DNA of 64,000 nucleotides from the NCBI GenBank assembly GCA_019155185.1, contig CM032814.1:2878172-2942171 (forward strand), read 5' to 3'. Below, one piece after another: positions 36,551-49,030 of this stretch. Position 1 is the first letter of the stretch. Every line of letters starts with the position of its first letter. Source of the stretch: Beaufortia kweichowensis (lineage: Eukaryota; Chordata; Actinopteri; Cypriniformes; Gastromyzontidae). The translations under genes were made by a program, and so were the position numbers. A model generated the notes under the pieces. That model did not search any database, was not told where the DNA came from, and saw only the letters and a list, made by a program, of their open reading frames with translations.

Positions 36551-36985
36551 GGGCAATTCCATGGATGTGACATTTTCAGTCAAAACTTGAAATATAAATT
36601 CTCACAGAATGTATTTAGTATCTGTTTTTAAACCATCTGTTAATATTTTACAAAAAATATCAGTTTATGCATGAGTTATCTATTTAAAAAAAAATGAAAC
36701 ATACATTATGGATGTGACAAAAAAGTTCACGTTTTTGAGAGGCAACATACTTAGAAGCAATAAAACCCAACAAATGGAAAAGAGATATTTTATTTTAATT
36801 TTTGTGAACCCTATTCATAAGGAATATGGACTGTTATAAATGTGGCAATTTAGCAAAACAGCACTTTACCTGACTATACAAAAAAAACATGCTTTAAACA
36901 CTTTGAGAGAGACCTCACATGGGTATTTAAACCACTAAATATTGACATCTGAACTATCAGACGAAAACCTTTGATGAAACTTGTG
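36551..36985 (+). repeat. interspersed repeat family A, copy 2
   Basis: Begins GGGCAATTCCATGGATGTGA and ends around TATTGACATCTGAACTATCAG. It is the longest of the three copies and shares ordered segments with 14714-15090 and 37619-37990, including GAGAGAGACCTCACATGGG with copy 1 and GAGAGGC(A/G)ACATACT with copy 3. The motif ATGGATGTGAC and variants recur inside each copy. Confidence 0.7.
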
Positions 36986-37618
36986 TATATTTGGGTCTGA
37001 AAGTCTGAGATCACAACAATATTGATGTTTGTGGAGTAACATGTTTGTACACCTAATGTAATGAACACATATTGTTTGTGTTGTATCTGGTGTCATAAGT
37101 GCATTAACCGTAGGGTTGTTTCTCTTGATATGGGTTGATTGTTATCATCCACGGCCCCATGTGGTGTCCTGCTGTAGCTTCGGGTTTGTTGACTTGTTGA
37201 ACCCGTGTGTCAGCACTTACCTGAAGCTACACGGGTCTGAGGCTCCTGTGACGCGCGTCTCCAGCGGTTTATGAGTCACTGCAGACACAGACAAGTCACG
37301 GGGAGTTAAGAGTCTGACACTCCACCTCATACAAAACAGAACATGCGTGTGGTGCTTTCACATGCAGAAGTCACTACTACAATAGTGTGAGGGGGTTTTA
37401 CTGTTTTTACAAGGTAAATTGTAATTCCTTCATCTATTCTTCTTGGATTATTTACATCTCCTTTAGAAGCTGCATGATTTAAAGTATCATGTCTGTTTCA
37501 CTGAAGCTGAAGGCACACAGATGTGTAGTACTCAGTTTGGGAGATCAGACCATGTGAGTATTTAAATGATCACGTTATTAAAGGATCTTATAAGGTTTAG
37601 CTGTAATATTATAGTACG
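36986..37618. other. spacer between two family A repeats
   Basis: Contains a fragment of Tc1-type MITE end sequence near 36992-37012 and a balanced block at 37100-37330. No gene. Confidence 0.4.
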
Positions 37619-37990
37619 TGGGCAATTCCAGTTATGGATGTGACATTTTCAGTCAAAACTTGAAATATAAATTCTTACAGAATGTATTTGTTACCCATAT
37701 ATTTATTTTACATGTTAATAGAGTCCAACATAAAAAAATATCAGTCTATACACAAGTGATCTATTTTTAAAAATGGAAATATACACGCGTTATGGATGTA
37801 ACAAAAAAAACATGTTTTTGAGAGGCGACATACTGTATGAAATAAAATACACAAACCAGAAGCAATAATACTCAAAATAGAGAAGATATTGGTCCTTAAA
37901 GAACATAAAATAATTATGGACTGTTATGGATGTAACAATTCTTAAAAACAGCACTTTACTATAAAAAACATGCTTTTTAAACATTTGTTT
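37619..37990 (+). repeat. interspersed repeat family A, copy 3
   Basis: Begins GGGCAATTCCAGTTATGGAT and follows copy 2 segment by segment to GCACTTTACTATAAAAAACA, with different small deletions. It is in the same orientation, 1.07 kb from copy 2. Confidence 0.7.
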
Positions 37991-39391
37991 AAAAATTCAT
38001 AACCTAAAATTAAAGTGAAAACAAAGCAAAACAAATTTCAAAACAAATCATTAATACTCTGCGGATAGTTTAAAGACACAGGCGAGGAAAAAAATCTCCT
38101 GACAAGAAAATAGCCCAAAGACCTATTATAGTGGGGAGGTAATGGTGCGGGACAGGCACTGATACAAATAGCCGAGGAAGGGCACTTCACTCAGATAATG
38201 GGGTGGAAGGTTTCTGGCATGAGGAGATTCATGTGCAGACAAGAAACCTTTGATGCAGTGACATTGGAGAAACCATAAAAACTCTGGTGTAAAATAGCGA
38301 GGCGGTTACTGGCCGCTAATGGGATCCTTAGCTTTGGGAAGGTAGATTTAAGACGGCTCGACTTGAGAAACGAAAGCTTGTAATTAGATTCAGAAACCTG
38401 AATTCGGCAAGTGGTGGAAAATTTACAGCAATGACCAAGACGGGAGATTGTCTTTGTGAGGTTCAGTAGATAAAGTCTCATGCAACAGTAAATTTGATTG
38501 TGACAAGCATTTATCAAATAATATAAATGAATAATATTAAATTACAGATGACCCTATTCTTACTCAATAGTTCAGGAGGCATTTTTGAAGCCAATCACCA
38601 GAGCTCATGTGTTAGAGCGACAGATGAAACTCTTTATTTGACTTTCACCTGGTAGGCAGTCTTTATCTGAACACTGTGTGCTGAAATAGATTCAAATGTT
38701 CCAAGAACTGAACCTGTAAGATTATTGGAATAGCTTAGTTTGATGACATTTATTCTGCCTTCCTTCTTTTTAACAGAAATTTCATGTACATATATTTTTT
38801 GTTGTGTGTGTCTGACAGTTTGAGATGAAGATAGGTTAATGACCGTCTTTAAATGTGAAATTCTTGACTTAAAAAACACTTGTGTGACACTCATTAACGC
38901 TCATTTAATTTGCCAGTTGATTAGAAAATCAGTGAGGAATAAGTATCATCACTATAATACGAAACATTCGACACATGTGGCTCAAGATCTTATTTTAATT
39001 TAAGAGGATGTCAATGCGTGGTGATTTCAAACAATTCAAGGTATAATATGTTTTGTGTCTGTTTTTTGTTTATTATTTATATTACATAATATATATAATA
39101 TTATGTAAGTTTATATTTATTATAATTATGTATATTATTATTATATACCTGACGGATGTGACCAAAAGCAATATTAATATGCCAAGTGCCATATTGCTTG
39201 GCAACAATAATAATTACATTAATGAACTGTATTTCCTGGTTAATCATTGTTTGTTCAGATAATTATTTAATAGTAATAATTTTCACTAATTATTTAACAA
39301 AGCTGCTACTTAAAATAATTCACAATTAGGCTATTTAAGATTGTACTGGTGTTAAAAAATTATATTATTAACATTGTGTTACTGTAAAGCA
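37991..39391. other. gene-free sequence
   Basis: 38040-38510 is a repeat-poor block with an unsupported 108-codon minus frame. The remainder is AT-rich. No gene recognised. Confidence 0.4.
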
Positions 39392-39711
39392 AGAACTTTT
39401 AACCTTTTTTGTTAGCCAAACCCCTACGTTTTTACTTAAAAATAGTTTTTACTATTTAAATGAGATTTTAAGTAAATATTTCAATAATTTGCATGTCTGT
39501 TGCAATCTGTTTTAAAGTTCATGTCAGAAGTATTTTACGTAGTTATTGCCATTATTACCTGTTATTGGACCTTCATCAGCTAATTTGTATCTCATGTAAA
39601 CATATAATAAAATAATACAAATATAATATAATATAATTAACTCACGAACCCCTTGCAGTTCCCTCGTGAACCACCAGGGGTTCATGAACTCCAGTTTGGG
39701 AACCCCTGCTG
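39392..39711 (-). mobile_element. hAT-like MITE with CAGGGGTTCCCAAACT end
   Basis: On the minus strand it begins CAGGGGTTCCCAAACTGGAG, followed by a GTTCATGAACCCCTGGTGG palindrome-rich segment typical of a fish element. The other end, GCAAGAACTTTTAACC on the plus strand, is a degraded inverted match. The middle is AT-rich and uninformative. Confidence 0.5.
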
Positions 39712-40670
39712 TAAAGAAATCTATACTATTTTGATCATATTCATCTTAATATGTTCATTTAATCCTAACCATAATAAAATAAATTCTGTAAATTGAATTA
39801 TATCTAGCCTAAATGTACCAAACCAGAAAGTTTGTTTTCATTACTTTTTATCCTTCTTTCAAAAATAAAGCCAAAGTGCCTCCAACAGATTTACCTTCCA
39901 GCAGCAATCAATACATGGACGATAAGCCAGGACACCCTCTTGAGAGAGAGCGGCAGTGAGGATGAGATTTTACATCACATGATCTGGACTTTAATTAAAG
40001 AGCAACAAACAAGAGCTGTGTGCAGGAGGCATGCTGAACATGACCCTCTTGTTTTGCTGTGTCTCCTGCTTCCTTTTCTTCTCTGTGCGCTCATTTGTTA
40101 TTGAGCAATGAGCAGGCCCTGTGGTTAAGGCCAAAGAAAGGAAAATAAATGATGAAACACAAGCAGGCCCTGAGAGAATTTCAGCCTTTAAAGAGAGATC
40201 AATAATGATAAGTTGTTATCAAACAGATTATTACATCCCGAATTAGTTTTCCTGAGGGAAATGCACGGTGATGCTTTTAACAAGTGACGGATGTAAAGTT
40301 TAAATGAGCTTTTTCTTCATCTCTGTTGTGCTCTGTTATGCTTTAGGCATTATAACTTTGAAGCTTTACATCAATCAAACTCTGGATCACGTTATACTGA
40401 GTTCCTGTTGTTGTTCCTAAACATCTAGAAGAAATTCCCTAAGAAAACCACTTAAAGAGTCATGCAAAACAGGTCTACAAAGAAGGGCACAAAATGTCTT
40501 CTGAGAAATTTGCATAGGACACCTTTGTCATGCATGAAAACTCTCACAAAATATTTCAGACTGGGATGATTTTTCTCAAGGGCTGGTGAGCTGTCTATCC
40601 AGAACTGTAAGGCATTAAAAGTCTATCTTAGATAACTTATTTGGGGCAAATCTTGGGCCATGTATGCAAG
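39712..40670. other. gene-free sequence
   Basis: About 39870-40300 is a balanced block containing a 90-codon frame (39832-40104) without any recognisable domain. No gene called. Confidence 0.4.
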
Positions 40671-40892
40671 TGATAGCTCACCCAAAAATGAAAATGTACT
40701 CAGGCTTGGCCACAGCTATTGATTTGGCCTTGTTTGTATATATATTTTTTTATCTCAAAACCCGGCAGCCATTGACTTACATTAACCTTCTGTTCTACTG
40801 AAGAAAAAAGTCACCTTCATCTCAGATGGCCAGAGGGTGAGTAAATTAACAAATTAACAAATTTTCATATTTGGGTGAACCCTATCCCTTTA
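40671..40892 (+). mobile_element. MITE of the 8107 family, left tip lost
   Basis: Starts TGATAGCTCACCCAAAAATG and ends TTTGGGTGAACCCTATCCCT (TTA follows). It includes GCAGCCATTGACTTACAT and AGAGGGTGAGTAAATTAACA, characteristic of this MITE. A small (AAATTAAC)3 expansion is present near 40845-40865. Confidence 0.7.
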
Positions 40893-43800
40893 GTCTCTCA
40901 CTACCAAGAAGTATATTAATATAATTTATACAACATGTGTTTCTTTGTCTATTTTTATATCAGAGCGCGTGTGGCGTGTTCACCCTTAAAATAATTACAC
41001 TGACTTTATTATGCAAGTGCATTTATTTTGTTAAACTGCTACAATCATTCAATAAATCCCTTCCCCACACTATTATTAAAAGCTTTACATGAATCCTTAA
41101 TTAATAGCTTGGTTTAGCTCTCTTCTGGCTGTTGCTGTACAGTCAATTTCTAGTTAAAACTTCTATTAAACAGAAACGACAAGTGCCATCATGAAGAAAC
41201 TGTGAAAAATGTGTCTTGTAATTACAGTGATTTCAATATTACCTTATACAGGTCTAAGTCCTTGTGACTGGTTTCTTTCCAGCTGAGAGACTTGAAATAG
41301 ACCACCATCACCCTCTTTTAATTGAAACTGAATTCATTTTTATACAGAGTACTTAATCCATTTGTGACAGCCCTCTATATTCTGTGTGTACAATAGACAG
41401 CCCCCTCGTTCTCTGCTGTACCAAATCCATCTGACTTTAAACTCAAGTCCATTTATTCAATCTTTTATTAGGCATTTCATTATGCATGCTTATAAAGATC
41501 ATAATAGAGATGTAAAATAATGAAATTCTGCAAGTTCTTAAAGTGTTCATAAATCTTCATAATTTGTCTTCTCATAGAAAAAAGGCCGTGTTTGCACAAG
41601 AGCCTACTGTTTTATTCATATTCTGTGTAAATGCTTATAGAGTTTAATTAAGATCATATATTTTATCCTGAAGCTTACTGAAACTCTTTTTTAGACACAC
41701 TGAATAAAATTAGATCAGTAAAATTACAGTAAGTGACTTCAGGGTTGATTCACTAAACAGTTAAAAAGTAAACCTGAAAGTTTAATCTAGTGCTAAACTG
41801 TATGGCCAGATTTGGATATTTAGATGCTCTATATCTATAAACAAGTTTGTCTGTTGTAGGAATTCAGATTAAATGAATTATTAATGCAGACTTGCTTTCA
41901 CTGTGGGTTCGGTTCATTCTTTAAAATGACTCGACTAATAACCAGTTGTTGTTTTTTTTCTAATTCTTGGTAGTCTTCAGAAAAAGCATGCAAGACCGAG
42001 GTTTATCCATTTCTCACCAAGCATATAGTTACAAAGCTGTTCTCCACAGCTTCCTCTGGAGCTCGGATTCGGTCCTTCACACCAAGACGGTCACTGAAAC
42101 TTTTCATATGACAGTCATGTTTTGGGCTGGTGGGGTTCAGAGTTGATTAAAGTGGGCTGTAGATATGGAGCAGACAGTGGTTTCACAGTTGGTCGAAGCA
42201 CATCCGTAATGGGTTTAAGAGCAGAAACCCTATCGACTCCAGCGGAAGAGAGGGATGAGAGTAAACATGTTGGGAGAGAGATTTGGAGAGGGTGAAATGA
42301 GTCCTGAGGGAGGGAAGAGCTCTGTGTAACAGCTGTGTGTGTGTGTGTCGCAGGGGACTGACAGGAGATGGATTCTCAGAACATGTTCAGCTTAACTAGA
42401 AAAGACAAAATACAAATGAGATCTCTTTATTGCTTTTGCTGTTTCTCCTCTATATAGTATTAGGGTAAATAGAGAGACTTTTAAAGTCTCTTGATTCTTG
42501 AATGTTTCTCTTTAATAGATCATATCAAACCGTACAAATGAGATGAATTGCCGTGAGATTGTATTGAAATTGTGAATTCTCCAAAAACCAAATGTTTTCT
42601 GTAGTACAGAATGTCATCCATGTCTATAGTAAATGCTTTAAATGTTTTATCTGTATGTTCATGAAAACTGTTTCAAACCCTTTAACAGTAAAACAATATA
42701 TAACAAGTTATTGTCTTTCTTAACTGAGTCATACGTCTGTTCTGGACAAAAACAAGTGCTTTTTAACCTTTTAAAGGAAAAGAAACACTTCCCATATCTT
42801 TTGTTGCTTGTGTCAAAAATTGTTTTGTAACTTTATTTTGCCATAATTAATATGCATAATATCGGCCCTTTGCAGTATATGTGTCAGTCAAACATTTCAG
42901 TGATTGATTAACACTTTAAGGGTCCTGAAGCAAAACCAGTTGAAATCACCCGTTATATTATATACTGCTCCATTATAACATGTATAGAATTCAGTGTAAA
43001 TTATAACCCATATAACCCATGCATACTTTTTAATTCATCTTGACAGGGTTGCTCTTCCACATTCTCAAAATGTTTTAAATATGAAATAAGGTTTATCAGG
43101 ACCTTCTTAGTGAGGATGTACAGTAAGCAGCAGAAAAGGCCTTTCCTCATTTAAACTGTCAGCACTTCATCTCTGAGCTGTTCATCTCGCACGGCCCAGA
43201 ACTGCAGCCACATGCACTTTTCCGTAAGCTTTATCCGCACTGTAGGACCTTCAGCTAAATTTGTTCCTCCTTCCATAAGCCGCAGTCATAATCACCTAAT
43301 ACATCCTGAACTCTCACAGTTTATTTATTTATTTATTGACTCGTTTGTTTGTTTTAACATGTGCATGCAGATTCTTGTTGTAAAATGGTACATGTTTAAG
43401 TTTATTTGAGTAAAAATTCTGAGATTAGTTGTTTTGTGTCATTCTCTTGATAGTCAATGTCATGGATTCAATTTTAAGGGAATGAGCATACTGATAAAAG
43501 TCACTTTTTAACATCTGATTTCTTTTTAAATGCTTAAAACACTTAAGGGTGTCACTATTTATTTATTGATAATTGTAAAAGAAGTTAATATGGATAAGAT
43601 GATGTATTAGATTAAATTATATTTATGTCATCAGGAATGTATTATTCATCCTATGCATTATTTCTATAAAAAGCAAAGACGTTGAAATCAATGATTCTTA
43701 AGGCTTCACTGATAATACTTGTCTAAATATAAGTAGTGTATATAGATATAAGTAGTGTTTACCAAACAAAAATGACCTCTCAGTCTGATTTGTGTGAAAC

Positions 43801-44766
43801 CGCTACCTTTATTTGCATAATTAACAATAATTAAAATGTTTCCCTCTTGCCTAGTATTCTCATTAGGGTCCCATTTAACTCAAAGCCTTTGTTTATTTAA
43901 TCTGTCTCTAACACAAAAGCTCCTAATTAAAGATCAGACTGAATGTTATCATTAATAGGAAACGACATAAATTGTACATCAAATGACGTTGAGGCAGATA
44001 AAGGATCTTTTTGATTATTTGACAAAAAAAAAACACGAAACTTAGCAATTGAAACGAAATAATTGCTGGATAAAAGAAAAACACACTTTTGAAATCTGCT
44101 TTGTACTTCTGTAAACACACTTAAGATTGTTGATATAAGGAAAAAGTGATGCTGCTTTGGATGTATGTTGTTTTCAATACCATAATAAAATACACATACA
44201 TTTTAGCACATTTTGAATTTGAATCTAGTCATAATTATTTTATTATTAAAATATAGACGTATACAGCAGATAGTTTAACTACACTATTGGTTTTAGGAGC
44301 AATTATTTAACACGGTTTAGAATGAAATGACTTGTTCTCAAACACAGTGCACTCGTGTTTTCACAAATCTGAAGTGATGAAATATGAAAGGTGATAATTG
44401 TCTGCAGTGGAAAGGTGCTGAAAGAGATCGTACATGACGTTTGTGACGTGTACCGGCTTTGTCTTCTGTACACGCATAACTTTCAGAGTCGTGCCAGAGC
44501 AAACTCCACACAGAGAGTGACAACCCCTGCAGCTTAATGAGAAATTTAGCGTGAAACTGAGTCTAATTATCAGCCATAAATTAGCCATAATGCACCTAAT
44601 CAGAGGAGATGCCACATTGGCAGGAGAGTAAAGCGGTAAACAGCTCAGCCATCTTCCTGCTTTTAATTAAAAATCACCCAAACGCTTGTTATGAAAAGGC
44701 TTGTTGGGGAGAATTCACATAGTTCTTAGTGTTACCACAAAATAGATTAAACAATGCAAAGAAGTC
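40893..44766. other. gene-free sequence
   Basis: AT-rich with no gene recognised. 41960-42370 and 44480-44720 are balanced, repeat-poor blocks. The latter contains TCTAATTATCAGCCATAAAT and CTTTTAATTAAAAATCACCC, homeodomain-type AT cores in a candidate enhancer context. Paired frames at 43923-44120 are shadows of each other. Confidence 0.4.
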
Positions 44767-44925
44767 TTAAAGAAATGGTCCAGGTTCAAGTCCAATCATT
44801 GATATTAATCAAGAGCATTTGTGGTATAAAATTAGTTACCATAGCAAGCTATAATGTTTGTATTGCACAAATTGCAGTTACAGTAAAGTGCTTCTAAGTG
44901 AAGTTAACAAGGAAATAAACTTGCA
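44767..44925 (+). mobile_element. one end of a large palindromic fish MITE
   Basis: TTAAAGAAATGGTCCAGGTT, then CAAGTCCAATCATTGATATT and AAGAGCATTTGTGGTATAAA, then AAGTGCTTCTAAGTGAAGTT. This is the order of segments in one arm of an abundant cyprinid element with AGGAATATTCCAGGTTCAA ends. The opposite arm is missing. Confidence 0.5.
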
Positions 44926-47548
44926 AATGTCTTATAGTTATATGGTATAGTTAAATCTATAGTGTAAAAAGTTAAAAAATCATATTAACTCGTATTATAA
45001 TGCTAAAAACTGAAATTATTATTTAAAAAATACAGTAAAATTGTATAAATAGTTGAAATTATTAAAAAAAAAAATTCAATAGGTTTTATCTTTCACCCTG
45101 AAATTCCTGTAGATAAAATTCAAGACAACCTAAATAATACAAACACAGAACTACATCAAGTCAGATTTTGATAGAGATGCCAGCGAGATGTCACCAACTC
45201 CTCGTGCCGGCCATGCAGAAGTGAGAAAACCTTCTCAAGTGTCTGAGGTTTAATCAGGAAATTAATTGATCTTCCTTGCCCAGGACATAATGAAGTGTGG
45301 AGGATAGAGGCATCATATAATAGAGTGAATAATTACACTGAGACATGTGCGAGACAGAAGGAGAAATAGATTCAGACGGAAAATTAAGACAGAAAGAAAT
45401 GCACGTAACACGCAGGAAAAATGCCAGCGTCAGCCGCAGTATGCGAGGACAGATACAGCCGTACACCTGCAGCGAAAGGACAACGGCATTAATAACCGGC
45501 CCCATTATGACTCAACCAGGCCGTTGTTGATTTATTTAATCACAGAAATAGAGGCCCGAGATCATAGTTAATGTTATGCATTTCTCTATTGTAGAGCTAC
45601 TTATTCACAATCTAATTAGGTCATGGTTGTTGTGCATACAGTATATGAGTGCAAGAGATTGTTATCATTATTTTTATGGTGTTTTTGAGACATGCTGTGT
45701 ATAAAATCATGCCAAAAATGGCAGATATACCAAAAAATAGACGGTACCAGAGTGACAGATAATATAAAAGATAGTAGCGATTTGCATGTTACTTTTACTT
45801 TTTACTTTTAAAAATAACATTAACATTTTTTTCATTCATTATTTTGTAGTTTATGTTTGTTGTTATGAAAGTTTGTCAAATATTTATTCTTGACTCTTAG
45901 ATCTTTTCATCAATATATAGTTTGTCATGACTAGATTAGAATTCAACAATGAAATATCAAAGTTAAAAACTTATAAATAGTAGTTTTTTTAGTAGGGTTT
46001 GTGATTTGAAGTATAATATTAAACTTTGGCTTGTTACTTCTATTTGGCCATATTACGCTACAGATATGAATGATACTTCATTTCACTGATAGCTCAAAGA
46101 AGATATTCTAAAAGCACTTATGACACATCAGTGCAGTGTTATGTAAATACACCAAGTAATCTTTCCGTCCTGAGGGCTTGTGTCCTTATTAGAATGCAGA
46201 AAATCACGAGAAGCTTGAAAGCAAACCGAGAGTTTTATTCACAACTTGAAAGGTATACGGCTTTAATGCTGCGAGGAAGAATCGTGTTGGGGAACGGGTA
46301 GATCTTGCACATGCCGTTCAGAGACACGTACAATACCGCTGTGGCCTTGCTCAGTTTATTGACTGCTCAGGGAAATCAAGCGACACAGACTTAATAATAA
46401 ACCGAATTCACGGAGCCTTTTATTCAGCAAGCAGCGGCTAAAGATGAATAGACATCATGTCTTTGAATTGATTAGAAGTCTTTCCCACAAGCATCTTTAA
46501 TGTATCTTAGCGTCTGGACGTCTGGATTGTTGATATCCACACTCAGCTGTGTTAGATCATTGTAAGCTGTTCGTGAATGCAAAACTTGACATATTTTCAC
46601 CATTCTGGTATGTGATAAATAGACGTCTGTTATCGTGGCTTTTGCTCTGTCAGATGAGAATGCCATTCTTTCATTATTTTTTGTCTCGTGCTATTTATTA
46701 AACCCACACGTCCTGCGCACCTTTACGATAATGGATATCATTTCTCACATTGTTTTATATGGTGCCAGATACAGACAATAAGTAATGCGAGACAAAGCGA
46801 GAAATCACAGCTTGGCAATATATCACACCGACTCGATAACACGAGAGACTCCGGAGGGGAGACAAAATATCCACCTGTTGTGAAAGCCTCGGTGCAGATG
46901 ATCTACACAGTTCTGGAAAAGATTATTTATAGCTTTCATAATTAAAGCTGGTGTGATGACGGAGAGTCTGTCGTGTGATGATTGATCAAGTTCCCGTTGG
47001 CCTGAACTCAGAGGATCCCGCGGCAGGTGGTGCTCACTGCGGCTTGAAGTACCGTTTGTGTTCGTCTGTGAGCTTTAGCCAAAATGTGCAGAAATCACCA
47101 TATCAAGAGTCAATCTGGAAGACAAGAAACTTTTAAAGTGATGTTCACTCATATTCGCTCTTTATTCAAATATATTATTAAAAATGTTGAAGTGTTAGAC
47201 AGTTGTGCTTGAAGTGTTCAGCATTAAGAATAATTTAAAGAGGCTTGCTGTGTGTATCACATGTGTGCTTTTTTATTTTATGATCTAATCCATATTTTCT
47301 AATATGCTGTAGTTTCTCTCTTTTGACAAGTATGTTTGTCAAATAAATGCCTGTAGCAAGTTTAGTGTTTTCTGTATTATACTGTACATGCTCCTCAAAA
47401 ATATTTTGATGGTTTAATTAAATCTGAGGTTGGAAATATTATACAAATATTTCCTTTGGATATCACTTTTGGCCACTACTATATATCATTATATATACTA
47501 TATATACTTTCTCTAGTCCTAACTCCATTCCTATATTATTATTATTAT

Positions 47549-47552
<4 letters not shown>

Positions 47553-47582
<30 letters not shown>
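47553..47582 (+). repeat. (GA)n microsatellite
   Basis: Fifteen GA units without interruption, preceded by a short (ATT)n run. Confidence 0.95.
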
Positions 47583-47585
<3 letters not shown>

Positions 47586-48114
47586 CTGTATGCTCTTCTG
47601 TGTTCACACATGGCATTCTGATGTAATGAGTGTACTTTGGGCTGTTGCCAACTCAAGCTACAAATCCTCACACTGATCCCCTGAACAAACTACTTTTGAC
47701 CTTTACTGAAAACCTCTCGCTTCACAATTATCTCACCTCACTTTCACTTTGTCGTACAGGATTGATGATCCAGCGAATAATGGGTCTCCTCTGCATTTGA
47801 ATCTATTGATTAAATGTCAGCAATTAAATACACACCGTGCGACTTCAGCACCCGCTAAGCTCAGATTTACTGTTAGTGAAGAACAGTGATATCATGCACG
47901 CTGGTGTCAAAGCATTCCATCTCATGAAACTCTTGATGTTTATTATTTTGTCATGTTTTTTAGGTACACTCATATGTACTGTATACAGAATATGTGTTTT
48001 GTGTTCTTTCATACTATTTACTGATAGAGCTAAAATGGCCACGTTTATTTAATTATCAATCCTGTTCACCTGTGTAAATATCACAATGTGAATGTTTCAC
48101 TGTCACCAGGATCA

Positions 48115-48138
48115 TGTGTGTGTGTGTGTGTGTGTGTG
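48115..48138 (+). repeat. (TG)n microsatellite
   Basis: Twelve TG units. Confidence 0.9.
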
Positions 48139-48889
48139 GTTGATGCCTGGGGCGCAGTGGATCTCAGATGGGTAATTATCTCTTGTGTGAGAGGGTAGCC
48201 ATGTCCCCCGAGCCCCGCCGATGGTGAGCGTCTGTATATCGAACCCTTTCGCCTCTGCCAACAGGCCGACTAATAACGATTCATGCAGCTGCCAATCTTT
48301 CCCTCCAGCACTATCAATATTCCACAGCGACAAATAACAGCAATTAAGAGAGAGATTTCAGAGAGTCGCACCAGACAAACATTTCCTCTCTCTGATATTA
48401 GTGTCGGGTGAACAGACATCTGCTCTGCATAAGTACCAGCAATATAACAAGTGCTGTATTTAACAGAAATGTCACGTGAATAAAATCTCTTTTGATCACA
48501 GGGACTTTAGCTTTTCTTGAATATGATAAGACGTGTCTGGTTATCACAGCAGTGGTTTGGAAATGATGTTGTTCTGTACGTCCCACTTTACAAACTTTAA
48601 ATCAGGCTGATAAAGTTAGATTGAGACATTGTGTTTTAGAATTGATGCATTGCTCTTGCTGGACTTATTATAATAATATTTATTTTAATCTGGAGAATAT
48701 TTGGGCCCTTGTTTCTATTTTAGATGGTCCCAGGATATTTATTTGGAAACCTTCTTGCATTAAAGAATACGTTTAGAGTCTCACATTAGATGTATTCATG
48801 ATACACACATAACGCTACTGTAAATAGTTTGGCCTGGTCTCACACTTTCATGACATAATGCTCAACGCTCAAAACAAAGTGGCTTCAGG

Positions 48890-49030
48890 GGTTCTTTGCT
48901 CGTAATTCTAGGGGAACCAATTTAACCTTTTTTGGTGCGATATAGCACCTTTTTTGTCTAATAGAGGGACTGCTACCATATGAAGAACCTGTTAAGCACC
49001 TGTTTTGTTCTTCAGCGGTTCTTTGGAGTG
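48890..49030 (-). mobile_element. MITE family C, second copy, decayed
   Basis: GGTTCTTTGCTCG, GGAACCAATTTAACC, TGAAGAACCTGTTAAGCACC and TTCTTCAGCGGTTCTTTGG show the alternating AAGAACC/GGTTCTT content of the element at 22731-22870. The outer ends are not preserved. Confidence 0.45.

Larger units (their letters stand above)
44926..48889. other. gene-free sequence with candidate conserved blocks
   Basis: 45150-45600, 46160-46990 and 47740-48400 are balanced, repeat-poor blocks between AT-rich stretches. The overlapping plus frames at 45345-45571 have no domain. Microsatellites at 47553-47582 and 48115-48138 are listed separately. No gene recognised. Confidence 0.4.

Noticed and set aside
38191..38517. 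108-codon minus-strand frame
   Set aside because: No recognisable domain; lies in a balanced-composition block where stops are rarer.
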